Shown piece by piece: positions 51,187 through 60,055 of a DNA stretch of 64,000 nt. Made by a program: the position numbers and the translations under genes. The notes under the pieces are model-generated. The model saw only the letters and a list, made by a program, of their open reading frames with translations, did not search any database and was not told the DNA's origin. Each line of letters begins with the position of its first letter. Position 1 is the first letter of the stretch. Source of the stretch: Rhizobiaceae bacterium CPCC 101076 (lineage in GTDB: Bacteria > Pseudomonadota > Alphaproteobacteria > Rhizobiales > Methylopilaceae). Location: positions 85,599-149,598 of the forward strand of contig QDFX01000010.1 of assembly GCA_003347645.1 (NCBI GenBank). Reading direction: 5' to 3'.

Positions 51187-52103
51187 TTCGTCCCGGAGAA
51201 TGCTTTCGTGATCGTGGCGAGGATCCGGCTCATCGCCTGCACGCCACCGGCGGCGATATAGAAGTCCGCCGCAGGCATATAGATCACCTGTCCAGTCTTC
51301 CAGGCGGTCGTCGCGGCTACGAGCTCGTTGTCCAACGTCGCTCTTGCATTCTGATCGTCCGACCCGATCGCTGCGGCCCGGTCGACCACGATCAGCCAAT
51401 CTGGATTGGCCTCCCGGATGAACTCGAAGGAGATGGCCTCGCCGTGCGTGGTCGCCTCCACGTCCTTCACCGCCGGCGGCAGTCCAAGCGCCGAGTGGAG
51501 CCAGCCGAAGCGGGAACCCATGCCGTAAGCGGTGACTTTCGGACCGTTGGTCATCACAATCAGCGCGGTTCCCCTGGAGGCCACCGCAGCTCTGGCCCGC
51601 TCCAATGCGGCTTCGAATTCCTTGCGAGCCGCCGCCGCCTCTTCCTGCTTTCCGAACAGCGCGCCATAGGCGTCCAGCCGTGCCATGGCATCGCCGACGA
51701 GATCGGCGTTGCCGATCGACATGTCGATCGTTTGGGCGATGCGCGAGGTGGCTTTTCCCTGGGTGGATGATCGGCCGCCGATGATGACGAGGTCAGGCGA
51801 CAGCGCGCTCAGTGCTTCGAGATTCGGTTCGAACAGGGTTCCAACGACTTCAGCTCGCGGGGCGATGGGCTTGAGTTCCGGCACGTAGAGATTGTCCGGT
51901 ATCCCGGCAGGCGCGACGCCGAGGCGATCGAGGGTATCTAGCGCCGCGATGTCGAACACCGCGATCGTTTTCGGCGTCCCGGAGATTTCGACCTTGCCGG
52001 TTGCGGTCGTGATCTCGATGGCGTTCGCCGTGCCGGCCGAAGTCGCCACGGCAACCACGCACAGGATCAGGCCGAAGCCGGCTTTCATCATTCGCGTCAT
52101 CAT
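51183..52103 (-). CDS. Ferric-siderophore periplasmic binding protein (CeuE/FatB/YclQ type)
   Basis: A 306-residue class-III binding protein with signal peptide (cleavage near ANAIE). The KVEISGTPKTIAVFDIAALDTLDRLGV and LEALSALSPDLVIIGGRSSTQ segments fit the CeuE/FatB/YclQ subgroup, several members of which bind petrobactin or other catecholates. It starts in an ATGA overlap with asbF, so uptake and biosynthesis genes share a transcript. An ATG four codons later is possible. Confidence 0.92.
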   Translation of the reverse strand: MMTRMMKAGFGLILCVVAVATSAGTANAIEITTATGKVEISGTPKTIAVFDIAALDTLDRLGVAPAGIPDNLYVPELKPIAPRAEVVGTLFEPNLEALSALSPDLVIIGGRSSTQGKATSRIAQTIDMSIGNADLVGDAMARLDAYGALFGKQEEAAAARKEFEAALERARAAVASRGTALIVMTNGPKVTAYGMGSRFGWLHSALGLPPAVKDVEATTHGEAISFEFIREANPDWLIVVDRAAAIGSDDQNARATLDNELVAATTAWKTGQVIYMPAADFYIAAGGVQAMSRILATITKAFSGTK

Positions 52104-52945
52104 AAGGCGCCGACCCGCAGGGGCTCGACGTGACGCTCCGACAGGCCGCGGAGCAGCCGGCGGTCGCGCCCCAGCACGTTGAAGCAGTCATTGCCGAACC
52201 ATTCGAGCGATGCCTCGACACCGGGCTCATCCAGCAGACGGGACAGGAAGTGGTTGTAGTCCATCATGCCGTCGAACAATGGCTCCATGCCCTCGCGACG
52301 GCCTGCGGCCGCATAGACGTTCGCCGGATCGAATACCCGAAGATCGGCGCGCGAGCGGACATTCTTCAAATGGTAGTGTCCGACATGGCTCCGCAGGGCC
52401 TGATGCGCGGCAACCGGGTCGTCGCCTGCCTCCCATACATGAAGCGCATCGAAATTGATGCGGAACGAAGCATGATCCACCAGCTCGATCAGACGCGCGG
52501 TCGAAGACCAGGAATCCGCCAGCGTGTTCGGATGGGTCTCGACGAGGAGCAGCAGACCGTGGCTGGCGGCGATATCGCACATCGTCCGCAATCTCGAAGC
52601 TATGGCATCCCGCTCGTCGGACGAGACCTCGCTGCTGGCGCGGTTGCCTGCGAAGGTGCGGATCTTCCGGGCGTTCCAATGCCGCGCGATACGGCAGAGG
52701 TGTTGCGCGCCGTCCCGTACGGCGGCCTCGTTGGCGTCGGTCGGCAGATAATCGCTAACCATGGGAACGGAGAGCCCGAATCCGGCCAGCCATTCGGCAT
52801 CGTAGAGCGAATGCTTCGCCAGATTGCGCGCATGCGCGCCCCATAGCTCGATGCCCTGAAAGTCATTGGCCTGCGCCCACAGCGCGATGTCTTTCAGCGA
52901 AAGCAGATGGTGGCGGAACGTGATCGTGCAGAGCGAAATCTTCAT
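52100..52945 (-). CDS. asbF: 3-dehydroshikimate dehydratase AsbF
   Basis: A 281-residue TIM-barrel enzyme that converts 3-dehydroshikimate to 3,4-dihydroxybenzoate for petrobactin. The match to Bacillus AsbF is strong from the first residues (MKISLCTITFRHHLLS, GIELWGAHARNL, KIRTFAG, LLLVETHPNTLADS, INFDALHVWEAGDDPV, HYHLKNV, DPANVYAAAGRREGMEPLFDG and ASLEWFGND). The conserved Glu and His metal ligands are present and the length is the same. It overlaps asbDE and the binding-protein gene by 4 bp each. Confidence 0.95.
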   Translation of the reverse strand: MKISLCTITFRHHLLSLKDIALWAQANDFQGIELWGAHARNLAKHSLYDAEWLAGFGLSVPMVSDYLPTDANEAAVRDGAQHLCRIARHWNARKIRTFAGNRASSEVSSDERDAIASRLRTMCDIAASHGLLLLVETHPNTLADSWSSTARLIELVDHASFRINFDALHVWEAGDDPVAAHQALRSHVGHYHLKNVRSRADLRVFDPANVYAAAGRREGMEPLFDGMMDYNHFLSRLLDEPGVEASLEWFGNDCFNVLGRDRRLLRGLSERHVEPLRVGAL

Positions 52946-54255
52946 GCCATCGCCCTCATGCGTTCGGATCGGGGGAAATCTGTCAGGCTGCGCTGGGCGC
53001 ACCAGAGATCGAAGACCGCGGAGAGCCTGCGCTTGATCCTGTGCTCGAGCGCGTCGAGCCGATCGAGGCTCGTTTCGACGTCCCGGAGGAGGTCACGGTT
53101 CTGGGTCTGGCTCAGCTTCAGGACTGCGTAATGCAGCGTCTTAAACGACTGGGCGAGATCGTCGATCTCGTCGCACCAGATCTGGAATTCACTGTCGGGC
53201 AGTTTCAGAGCGCGCCAGAAAAAGGCGAAGCCATGCTCATAGGCGTATTTGCGGATCGAGATGACCGGCAGTTCGCGCAGCGCCGTCGCAAGCTCACCGA
53301 GCGTCGTGCCGTCCTGCCCCGCGGCGTGCGCGCGGATGATCAAACGCGTGCCCTCGATCAGCGCATTTCGATCGGGACGGAAGCAGGCCTCGAAATAGGC
53401 CTTGAGATCTGCGTCGCGCGGCTCCCGGATCTGCGCGCGATCAAATACATAGCCGCCTCCCACGGTCGGCTGCAGGATCGCGTTGACCACGCGATCCTTC
53501 TCGATCTGTCCCTCCCAGCGGAAGTCCGGATCGAGCACGCGCCAGATCGCGGGATCGTCGGTGGTCTCCAGCATCAGGTAGTGTGGAAACGGGTTCTGGT
53601 TGAACTTATTCTCGCGCTCGGGAAGGTGATACATGTCGAGCATCACCATCACGTATTCGGTGGAGCGGCGGCGCTCCAGAAGGTGGAGCAGGACCAGTAG
53701 GTTGTCCTGCTTTGAGCGGCCCGGATCATACCATTCCACGACCTCGACGCCGTAGAGCCTGCGATACCAGTCGCGGAAGAAGTCATGGCTGATGGAGGGC
53801 GCGTGGTAGAGCAGCCCCCAGCGGTCCGAGATCGCGAAATCCGCGTCCCAAACACCGAAGTAGAAGGGTCTGTGATCGATCCCCGGTGACTGCTTGAGGG
53901 CCGCGCAGACGCAGCTCACAAAACAGTGGACCTTGATGTCGATGTAATCCTCTCCATGCACGCCTTCCGACGGCTGGGAGGCAACCGCGGCGGAGGCGTC
54001 GCTGCATTCGCCGTCCGCCGCAAGCAGCTCAACAAGATCGGCGACCGTGGAGAAGCCCTCGCCTGCTATGACCTCGTCGGGAGCTGGCAGACCGAACTCC
54101 ATTTCGAGGTTGAGGAAGAGGTGCAGCATCAGGACCGAGTCGAGGTAGAGATCCTCGTTCAGCCGCGCCTCCGGAGCGAACGCCTCCAGATGCGAATGCT
54201 GCATGTGATCGCGGAGGACGGCATGGATCGCCTCCAGAATCTCCGAGCGGGTCAT
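52942..54255 (-). CDS. asbDE: AsbD-AsbE fusion: aryl carrier protein plus dihydroxybenzoyl transferase
   Basis: A 437-residue protein. The first ~90 residues are an acyl-carrier domain with the phosphopantetheine Ser at position 40 (LNEDLYLDSVLMLHLF), equivalent to AsbD. After an Ala/Ser-rich linker (residues ~88-105), the remaining ~330 residues match AsbE (DUF6005), which moves the 3,4-dihydroxybenzoyl group to the spermidine arms. In Bacillus these are separate genes. It overlaps asbC as TGATG and asbF by 4 bp. Confidence 0.9.
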   Translation of the reverse strand: MTRSEILEAIHAVLRDHMQHSHLEAFAPEARLNEDLYLDSVLMLHLFLNLEMEFGLPAPDEVIAGEGFSTVADLVELLAADGECSDASAAVASQPSEGVHGEDYIDIKVHCFVSCVCAALKQSPGIDHRPFYFGVWDADFAISDRWGLLYHAPSISHDFFRDWYRRLYGVEVVEWYDPGRSKQDNLLVLLHLLERRRSTEYVMVMLDMYHLPERENKFNQNPFPHYLMLETTDDPAIWRVLDPDFRWEGQIEKDRVVNAILQPTVGGGYVFDRAQIREPRDADLKAYFEACFRPDRNALIEGTRLIIRAHAAGQDGTTLGELATALRELPVISIRKYAYEHGFAFFWRALKLPDSEFQIWCDEIDDLAQSFKTLHYAVLKLSQTQNRDLLRDVETSLDRLDALEHRIKRRLSAVFDLWCAQRSLTDFPRSERMRAMA

Positions 54256-55523
54256 CAGGCAGGCTCCGCGACCAAAGCGAGCGTGCCGTCGACGTGACGC
54301 TGTGCGACCTCGCGACGGCTGATCTTGCCGTTTGCCTGACGCGGAACCGCGTCGACCTGCACGAACTCCATCGGAACCTGATGGCTGGCGAGGTGCGCGA
54401 AGCACCAGTCCCGAAGCGCGGATATGGCGACCGGACCGGAGGTGCTGAACAGGAGACCGACGCGCTCGCCGGCGAAGCGGTCAGCCATCCGAAACGCCAC
54501 CGCGTCGGTCACGCCGGGCATCGACATGACCACATCCTCGACTTCCTTCGGATAGACGTTCAGCCCGGAGACGTTGATCGTGTCGTCGAGGCGGGACACG
54601 AAGACGAGCGTCCCATCGGATTTGAGGTAGCCGAGGTCGCGAGTGTGGATCGGCCCATGCGGCCCGCCTACGACGATCTCGCCGGGCGCCGAGCGTTCGC
54701 CGGCGTCCAGCGAAAGATGCGGAAGGACATTCCCCATCTCGTCGGCCGCGACGACATCGGGATTGACCGCGATGCAGCCCGCTTCCGAACAGCCATATTG
54801 CTGGAACATGTGCCGCGATTTGGCGCGGATGTCTGCGAACCAGGGCTCCGGCAGCAGCGTGCCGGAAGTCATGACACCGTGAATCCGTTCGTCGGCCGGC
54901 AGCAGCTGCGCGAGCGTGTGCAGCATTGCCGGGGACGAATAGAGCAGGGGGCGCTCGGTCTCTCGAAGCACCTTGAGCAGATATTTCGGATTGGCGGTAT
55001 TGACGATCACCGGCGTCTGGCCGCGTTGCAACGCAACGAGGATGCCGCAGATCAGGCCATACGAATGCGTCGTCGGACACGCGATGACGGGTGTCATCGT
55101 CTCGGGTTCGGCGAAATGGCCGACATAGCTTTCGACCTCGCGCTGAATCTCCGACCATCCGCGAGCGACGCATTTCGGCGCTCCCGTCGTACCCGAGCTC
55201 ATCTGCAGCAACTGGCCCTCGCCGGAGACGGTCACGGCATCCGGCAGGATCTCGGCGGTCAGGCTGTTATAGAAAAGCCTGTCGCAGCCCGCCCCCTCGG
55301 CTAGGCGCCGTGCGGCGCTGTGGGGAGTCGAGGGATGGATGGGAAGGACGCTGGCGCCGACCGGGCGGATCGCGAAGAAGAGTGCCAGCCAATCGGCTGT
55401 TTCAGAGAAGCAGACTGCATAGCGTCTGCCGGGCTCCGCGCCCAGCCGCAATTGCTCGGTGAAACGAGCCGACGCGGCGTCGAAATCAGCCTTGCTGAAA
55501 TGAGTATCGTCGATCTGGATCAT
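54255..55523 (-). CDS. asbC: 3,4-dihydroxybenzoate:carrier-protein ligase AsbC
   Basis: A 422-residue adenylate-forming enzyme with the P-loop MSSGTTGAPK (residues ~108-117), the QYGCSEAG motif, TRDLGYL (ATP ribose Asp) and a C-terminal RQANGKISRRE Lys motif. It should activate 3,4-dihydroxybenzoate made by AsbF and load it on the fused carrier domain. The start is the ATG in the overlap with asbB; the longer upstream frame is a shadow of asbB. Confidence 0.93.
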   Translation of the reverse strand: MIQIDDTHFSKADFDAASARFTEQLRLGAEPGRRYAVCFSETADWLALFFAIRPVGASVLPIHPSTPHSAARRLAEGAGCDRLFYNSLTAEILPDAVTVSGEGQLLQMSSGTTGAPKCVARGWSEIQREVESYVGHFAEPETMTPVIACPTTHSYGLICGILVALQRGQTPVIVNTANPKYLLKVLRETERPLLYSSPAMLHTLAQLLPADERIHGVMTSGTLLPEPWFADIRAKSRHMFQQYGCSEAGCIAVNPDVVAADEMGNVLPHLSLDAGERSAPGEIVVGGPHGPIHTRDLGYLKSDGTLVFVSRLDDTINVSGLNVYPKEVEDVVMSMPGVTDAVAFRMADRFAGERVGLLFSTSGPVAISALRDWCFAHLASHQVPMEFVQVDAVPRQANGKISRREVAQRHVDGTLALVAEPA

Positions 55524-57274
55524 GACTGCTCGCCGCATGGGATGAGTTGAAGACCGAGACTGTTCAGCACCCGGTGGCGATGCTCGGACCGGCTGGGATG
55601 CAGCTTTCGGCTGAGGAGGGATTCCGTGAAAATCTCCTCGCCGCCCAGGCGGAGCTGGTCCTGGCGCAGCTGGAGATCGTGTTCGCTGGCATAGCGGCGC
55701 AGGCGCGACTCGACCCTCGCCCAGAATTCTTGTTCGGGCAGGCCGTACCGCTCGCTCAGAAGGTCGGAAATCTCGGAGAGATTGTAGATGAACAGGCAGT
55801 CGACGACCAATTCCCGAAGTTCGCCGATCGAATCCATCCAGTAGAACTGGTTTGGCTCGGCGTTTCGATAAGCGAGATCGAGCGCTGGGAAATCGGGCTC
55901 TGCCCCTCTGTTGCGCAGGTAGTCCGGAACGTATTCGACGCTGTCGTGCAGGTCGCGCAGGATCAGCCGCGTCGGCCAGCCGTTGCGATGAACGAGAACG
56001 AGGTTCTGCCCATGCGCCTCGGTCGCGATGCCGTGGCCCACGAGGAGATGCCAGACGGGCATGACAACGACGTCGAGGAGCTTGTCCAGCCAGCCGGAAA
56101 GCCCGTAGCGCTCGATCCATTCGTCGGCGAACGGCCTGCCGTCATGGTCGATCACCATCAGCGCGTTCAGCGGCGCGGCCGCTTCTCCCGGACGCAGATG
56201 GGAGTCCACGCTCTCCCTCCAGATCGCGGCAAGCTGTCCGGCGAGGGGGCCGTCGCGGTCGAACACGACGCCGGCATATTCGGACAGAACGGCCAGCGGA
56301 TAGCGGCTGCGAAATGCCGGATCGCCGGAGACGATGGCGGTGATCCAGCGCGACAGGACGGGAGCCACGCAAACGGAATGAGGCTCGATCGTCCGCAGCG
56401 AGGACGTGTTCACGAGATTCATCGCGAGCTTTACGCCCGCTTGGTCCGGACGGTCCGTGTTCAGCAGGGACCGGACCGATTGGCTCGCCCGATAGCGGTC
56501 TCCCGCGGAGCCGAGGAAATGGACCTCGCCGTCGGCGATCAGGCCGGCGAGCCCGTCGTCGCGCAGCTTTTCCCACTGCCACGGATGCAGCGGCAAAAGA
56601 CCGAACTGGCTTGCGTCGACGCCAAGCGCGCGCCTGCGTTCCGAGAGGATATTCCAGCCTTCCTCGCCGATCTCGGCGATCCAGAATTCCGTTTCATCGC
56701 AGGGCAGGGATTGATCGAGATAGCGGCAGGCGACGGACAGCCAGACGAGCTGAAAACAATTGCCCGCCTCCGGTCCGTAGGCTTGGTGATCGCTTTCGTC
56801 GAAGCCCGTGCGCGCCTTGAAGCACGGGTGATAGGAATGGCCCTCGTCGAGCGCCGCATCGATCTCCGCGAAAGGCATCGACCGGCGCGGGACCCGCGCG
56901 AGATTGGCGTCGTTCCACCTGCTGAAGAAGGCTGTCTGTTCCAGCTCTCCAAGGAGGCGGTTGCGATCCTCGACCGTGCCCGGCAAGCCCTCAAGAAGCG
57001 CGCGGAGGTCCGCCTCGCGCCAGAATCCGTCGTCACCGAGTGCCTCGATCGAAGTCGGCATGATGCGGATGCGCCCGAACGCCCCGATCGTCGCCTGGCA
57101 ACGATAGGAACGACCCTTCAGCCGCCAGAGGAAATGCCGCCGATCGCCGATGTCGGCGACCTCTGCGTCGATAAGTTCCTCGAACAGCAGCGCGGCCACG
57201 AACTGCCTGAGCACGCGCTCGTCCGGACGTCCGGGCAGGTCACGAAGCAACGGCACAGTCCGTCCCCTCGGCAT
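55520..57274 (-). CDS. asbB: NIS siderophore synthetase AsbB (IucA/IucC family)
   Basis: A 584-residue NRPS-independent siderophore synthetase. The ATP-binding motif HPCFKARTGF (from His149), the catalytic AIATEAHGQNLV block near residue 430 and the C-terminal FhuF-like region are present. By its place it should add the second polyamine arm to the citrate intermediate. Its 5' end overlaps asbA by 35 bases, a long overlap; a more internal start would shorten it, but I see no better ATG. Confidence 0.92.
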   Translation of the reverse strand: MPRGRTVPLLRDLPGRPDERVLRQFVAALLFEELIDAEVADIGDRRHFLWRLKGRSYRCQATIGAFGRIRIMPTSIEALGDDGFWREADLRALLEGLPGTVEDRNRLLGELEQTAFFSRWNDANLARVPRRSMPFAEIDAALDEGHSYHPCFKARTGFDESDHQAYGPEAGNCFQLVWLSVACRYLDQSLPCDETEFWIAEIGEEGWNILSERRRALGVDASQFGLLPLHPWQWEKLRDDGLAGLIADGEVHFLGSAGDRYRASQSVRSLLNTDRPDQAGVKLAMNLVNTSSLRTIEPHSVCVAPVLSRWITAIVSGDPAFRSRYPLAVLSEYAGVVFDRDGPLAGQLAAIWRESVDSHLRPGEAAAPLNALMVIDHDGRPFADEWIERYGLSGWLDKLLDVVVMPVWHLLVGHGIATEAHGQNLVLVHRNGWPTRLILRDLHDSVEYVPDYLRNRGAEPDFPALDLAYRNAEPNQFYWMDSIGELRELVVDCLFIYNLSEISDLLSERYGLPEQEFWARVESRLRRYASEHDLQLRQDQLRLGGEEIFTESLLSRKLHPSRSEHRHRVLNSLGLQLIPCGEQS

Positions 57275-59033
57275 TTGCTGGCGCCAGCGTCAGCAATGGG
57301 TTGGGCAGGCGCGTATAGACCGCGCGCTCGTCCTTGGCTTCGAGTTCGTCGATGTCGAACAGCCGGGTCACGAGATTAGCCTTCGAGGCGATCGTCGGGC
57401 AGTCCAGGAAACTCCGGGCGAAGCTGCGTCCGGAGCCCGTCATGGTGCGCGAGAAGTGGTTCAGGCGATCGCGCAATATGCCGATCAGGACCTCCTCCTC
57501 GATCAGCCGATCGTGTCCCATCCGGCTGATGACCGAGAAGATCTGATTGACGATCAGGTAATAGGCGAAGCGATCGCGGATATCGTCGTCGTCGTAATAG
57601 AGCGATGCGACGCCCTCCGCCTCCGGCAGCAACGCGTCGAGGCTGCTTCGATAGGCGCTCGACAGGTAGAAGCCCTGATTGTCGCGGTAGTAATAGGCCC
57701 GGGGATAGCCGCGGCTGACGTCGAGGAGGCTGTTCTGCTGATGGGCTTCGAGCGCGACGCCGTATTCGTCGTAGAGGTTCATCAGGGGATTGAGGACGCA
57801 GTCGAGATAGTCGCCGAACCAGCGGCGGCTGACGTCCGCGAAGGTCGCGCCACTCTGCTTGGACAGGCCCCGGAGGATGCGATCGAGCCGCGACCGTTCT
57901 CCGGGAACGGGATCGGCCGTCAGCGCCGCGACCGTGATCCCTTCGCCCTCACGCCCGCGGACGAATGGATTTTCGCGGAAGATCACCTCGAACCCGCTTT
58001 CGGGGCGGCCGGGCAGATCGAGCGTCAGATAGGCGGGGTCGTGAATGACCTTGAATTGCGGATATCTGGCGCAAAAGCCTGTTCGCTCGAACAGCCGGGC
58101 CATGAGGACGCCGGCTTCCAGCTCGGCGCGGCGATTGAGCCGCACGGAATTCGTGATCCGCACCGGCAGGGAGAATTTCAGCATCCACGGCGTGTCGGCG
58201 CTGTAGACGGTGCGAACCGATGAGGTCGCGGTAAACGAAGGGCCGGCCGGGCCAAGCAATCGCAGCGATCCTGCCGCCTGCAGCGCCTGGATGTCCTTGT
58301 CGAGCAGCAGGGCGTCCGCCTGGAGCGGATGCATCGGAAGCAGGACCTCGTCCTCGGCGAGCGCGAACCGGTCCGCATCATGTCCGGCAAGGCTGCGAAC
58401 GATCTCCGGGACTGGAGCGGAGCGCGCGCTGTCGTGCGCGACGAGCGATGCCTTCGCCGCGAAATAGGTGAGACGAAACCTTCCACGAAGTTCAGGCGCA
58501 TAGCTCGGCTGCTGCCATGACGTCATGCCTTGCCGGCTCTTCGGAGTCGGATGAAGCCAATGGCCGAACAACAAGGATTGCTCACCGCCTATGAAGCTAT
58601 CGGCCTCATCCGGGGCAGTGTTTTTCGCGGTGTCCAGATAGAGCGCGATCGACTGGTAGCTGTCGAGCACCCGCAGCAGGAGTTCGAGTTCGCAGCCGCG
58701 CAGGAGCTCCGCCCGGCCTTTGCCGAACTGGCGGTAGGTTTCGTGAATGAGCGAATAGAGCGCGGACAGAGGCTCGACGCCGCACCAACCCAGATCCGGC
58801 GAACGACGGATGCTGATTTGACCGAAGCGATGCGGCCCGCAGAGCGAACGCGACAGAACCTCCGCTCGTAGCGCCATGTCCTGCGTCGGCAGGTCCCATT
58901 CGATGCAATCGACGACAGCACCGCCGGGAGACCGATGCTTCGTGGCCGCGCCCGCGTCGATCTCGCGCAGATAGCAATTGGCGAAGGTCTGGAACGTGAC
59001 GTGTTCCGCGACTTGCCGCGATGATTGGCTCAT
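57240..59033 (-). CDS. asbA: NIS siderophore synthetase AsbA (IucA/IucC family)
   Basis: A 597-residue synthetase with the motif HPTPKSRQGM (residues 161-170) and the EAHQQNSLLDVSRGYPRAYYYRDNQGFYLS block. AsbA joins citrate to a polyamine (spermidine in Bacillus) to start petrobactin assembly. It is the first gene of the minus-strand biosynthetic run and faces a 458-bp divergent promoter region. Which polyamine is used here is unknown. Confidence 0.93.
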   Translation of the reverse strand: MSQSSRQVAEHVTFQTFANCYLREIDAGAATKHRSPGGAVVDCIEWDLPTQDMALRAEVLSRSLCGPHRFGQISIRRSPDLGWCGVEPLSALYSLIHETYRQFGKGRAELLRGCELELLLRVLDSYQSIALYLDTAKNTAPDEADSFIGGEQSLLFGHWLHPTPKSRQGMTSWQQPSYAPELRGRFRLTYFAAKASLVAHDSARSAPVPEIVRSLAGHDADRFALAEDEVLLPMHPLQADALLLDKDIQALQAAGSLRLLGPAGPSFTATSSVRTVYSADTPWMLKFSLPVRITNSVRLNRRAELEAGVLMARLFERTGFCARYPQFKVIHDPAYLTLDLPGRPESGFEVIFRENPFVRGREGEGITVAALTADPVPGERSRLDRILRGLSKQSGATFADVSRRWFGDYLDCVLNPLMNLYDEYGVALEAHQQNSLLDVSRGYPRAYYYRDNQGFYLSSAYRSSLDALLPEAEGVASLYYDDDDIRDRFAYYLIVNQIFSVISRMGHDRLIEEEVLIGILRDRLNHFSRTMTGSGRSFARSFLDCPTIASKANLVTRLFDIDELEAKDERAVYTRLPNPLLTLAPANAEGTDCAVAS

Positions 59034-59291
59034 GGCCGCACCCGCTTAACTCAAGGGAAATTATTAGGCGCCGGCAGGCGGCGGTGGCACGACGACGGTG
59101 GAAGCGCCGTGGCAAGCGCTTTCAAACTGGGGCATCGCTTTGGCCTCACTGGAACAGGCCGACAGGGCCTTCCTGACGTGAACGGCCGGTCGTGAGCGAC
59201 CCCGTAAAATTTCTCGATCGACCGAGGATGGAAGGCTGCCTGCGCATCGTTCCTATGGCGTCTGCGAGAAGCGATGACTTGAGGTCATTAC

Positions 59292-59309
59292 TTTAGAATC
59301 ATAATAAAT
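59292..59309. promoter_or_regulatory. ICE-like iron-control element (Irr-type half-site)
   Basis: TTTAGAATCATAATAAAT carries the TTTAGAA half of the rhizobial iron-control element recognised by Irr. The right half is degenerate. A better copy, TTTAGAATCGTTCTGTT, lies at 60001-60017 upstream of fecR. Confidence 0.4.
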
Positions 59310-59354
59310 CGACAACGTTCGATTGAATTTGACAACCATCTGAAAGTCGCGTTT

Positions 59355-59376
59355 CTAGGTATAAAGTATTACCTAG
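59355..59376. promoter_or_regulatory. 22-base imperfect palindrome in the asbA-fecI region
   Basis: CTAGGTA and TACCTAG-type arms (8 of 11 pairs) surround an AT-rich centre. A dimeric metal-responsive repressor is the natural candidate, but the sequence is not a clear Fur box. Confidence 0.45.
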
Positions 59377-59491
59377 TCTACAACAATTCTAAATTGGCTA
59401 GCAGGGGTCGCGTTGCTTTGGTCGAGCGATCGAATGGAGCGCTATCCCTTACCGAGTTCGTCCCCGTCGTGGGACAAGAAGGGCCGTTGTA

Positions 59492-59989
59492 ATGCCGACG
59501 ACCGAACTTCTGCGCCTTTACACAACCGAGCAGAGCCGCCTTCGCCGCCTCGTGCAGCGTATTACGGGTAGTTCGGAAAGCGCCGAGGACATCGTCCACG
59601 ATGCGTTCCTCAAGCTTAGCGGTCGCGACATCGGCGCGGCCGATCTCGGCCTTTTCGTCCGTACCGCACAGAATCTCGCTCGCGATACCAAGCGCGCCGA
59701 GCGCGTGCGCTACACCTATGCCGCGCATACGGCCGAGGAGCAGATCGCAGCGCCAACCGTGGCGCCGGATCAGGCTATGGCAAGCCGCCAGGAATTGAAC
59801 GGGCTGTTCGACGCGCTGAAATCGCTGCCGCAGCGGACCCAACGCATTTTCCTGATGAGCAAGCTCGACGAGATGACCCACCCGCAGATCGCGGCTGAGC
59901 TGGGTGTTTCGGTCTCGACGGTGGAAAAGGAAATGATCTCCGCGCTTCAATTCTGCCGAGCCTGGAAGAAACGCCGCGATTTATTTTGA
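59492..59989 (+). CDS. fecI: FecI-type ECF sigma factor
   Basis: A 165-residue ECF sigma factor. Region 2 (SSESAEDIVHDAFLKL) and region 4 (LKSLPQRTQRIFLMSKLDEMTHPQIAAELGVSVSTVEKEMISALQFC) are present. Followed by fecR and a receptor with a signalling domain, it forms a classic surface-signalling set: ferric siderophore on the receptor activates FecI through FecR. It is divergent from asbA. Confidence 0.94.
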   Translation: MPTTELLRLYTTEQSRLRRLVQRITGSSESAEDIVHDAFLKLSGRDIGAADLGLFVRTAQNLARDTKRAERVRYTYAAHTAEEQIAAPTVAPDQAMASRQELNGLFDALKSLPQRTQRIFLMSKLDEMTHPQIAAELGVSVSTVEKEMISALQFCRAWKKRRDLF

Positions 59990-60000
59990 GGGGCCGTCGC

Positions 60001-60017
60001 TTTAGAATCGTTCTGTT
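60001..60017 (+). promoter_or_regulatory. ICE-like iron-control element before fecR
   Basis: TTTAGAATCGTTCTGTT begins 12 bases after the fecI stop and close to the fecR start. It matches the TTTAGAA-n-TTCT core of the iron-control element well. It could give fecR and the receptor gene iron control independent of fecI. Confidence 0.45.
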
Positions 60018-60055
60018 ATCATGACGAGGCGCCCTTTTCGAAAGTGACACCCAAG

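Larger units (their letters stand above)
59034..59491. other. Divergent regulatory region between asbA and fecI
   Basis: The 458-bp gap is AT-rich from about 59290 to 59400, unlike the rest of the window. It contains a TTTAGAATCATAATAAAT element (59292-59309), TTGACA (59329-59334, plus strand, no well-spaced -10), a 22-base palindrome (59355-59376) and a TTCTAAA half-site (59387-59393). It should hold both the asb operon promoter and the fecI promoter. No ORF or RNA gene is supported. Confidence 0.7.
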
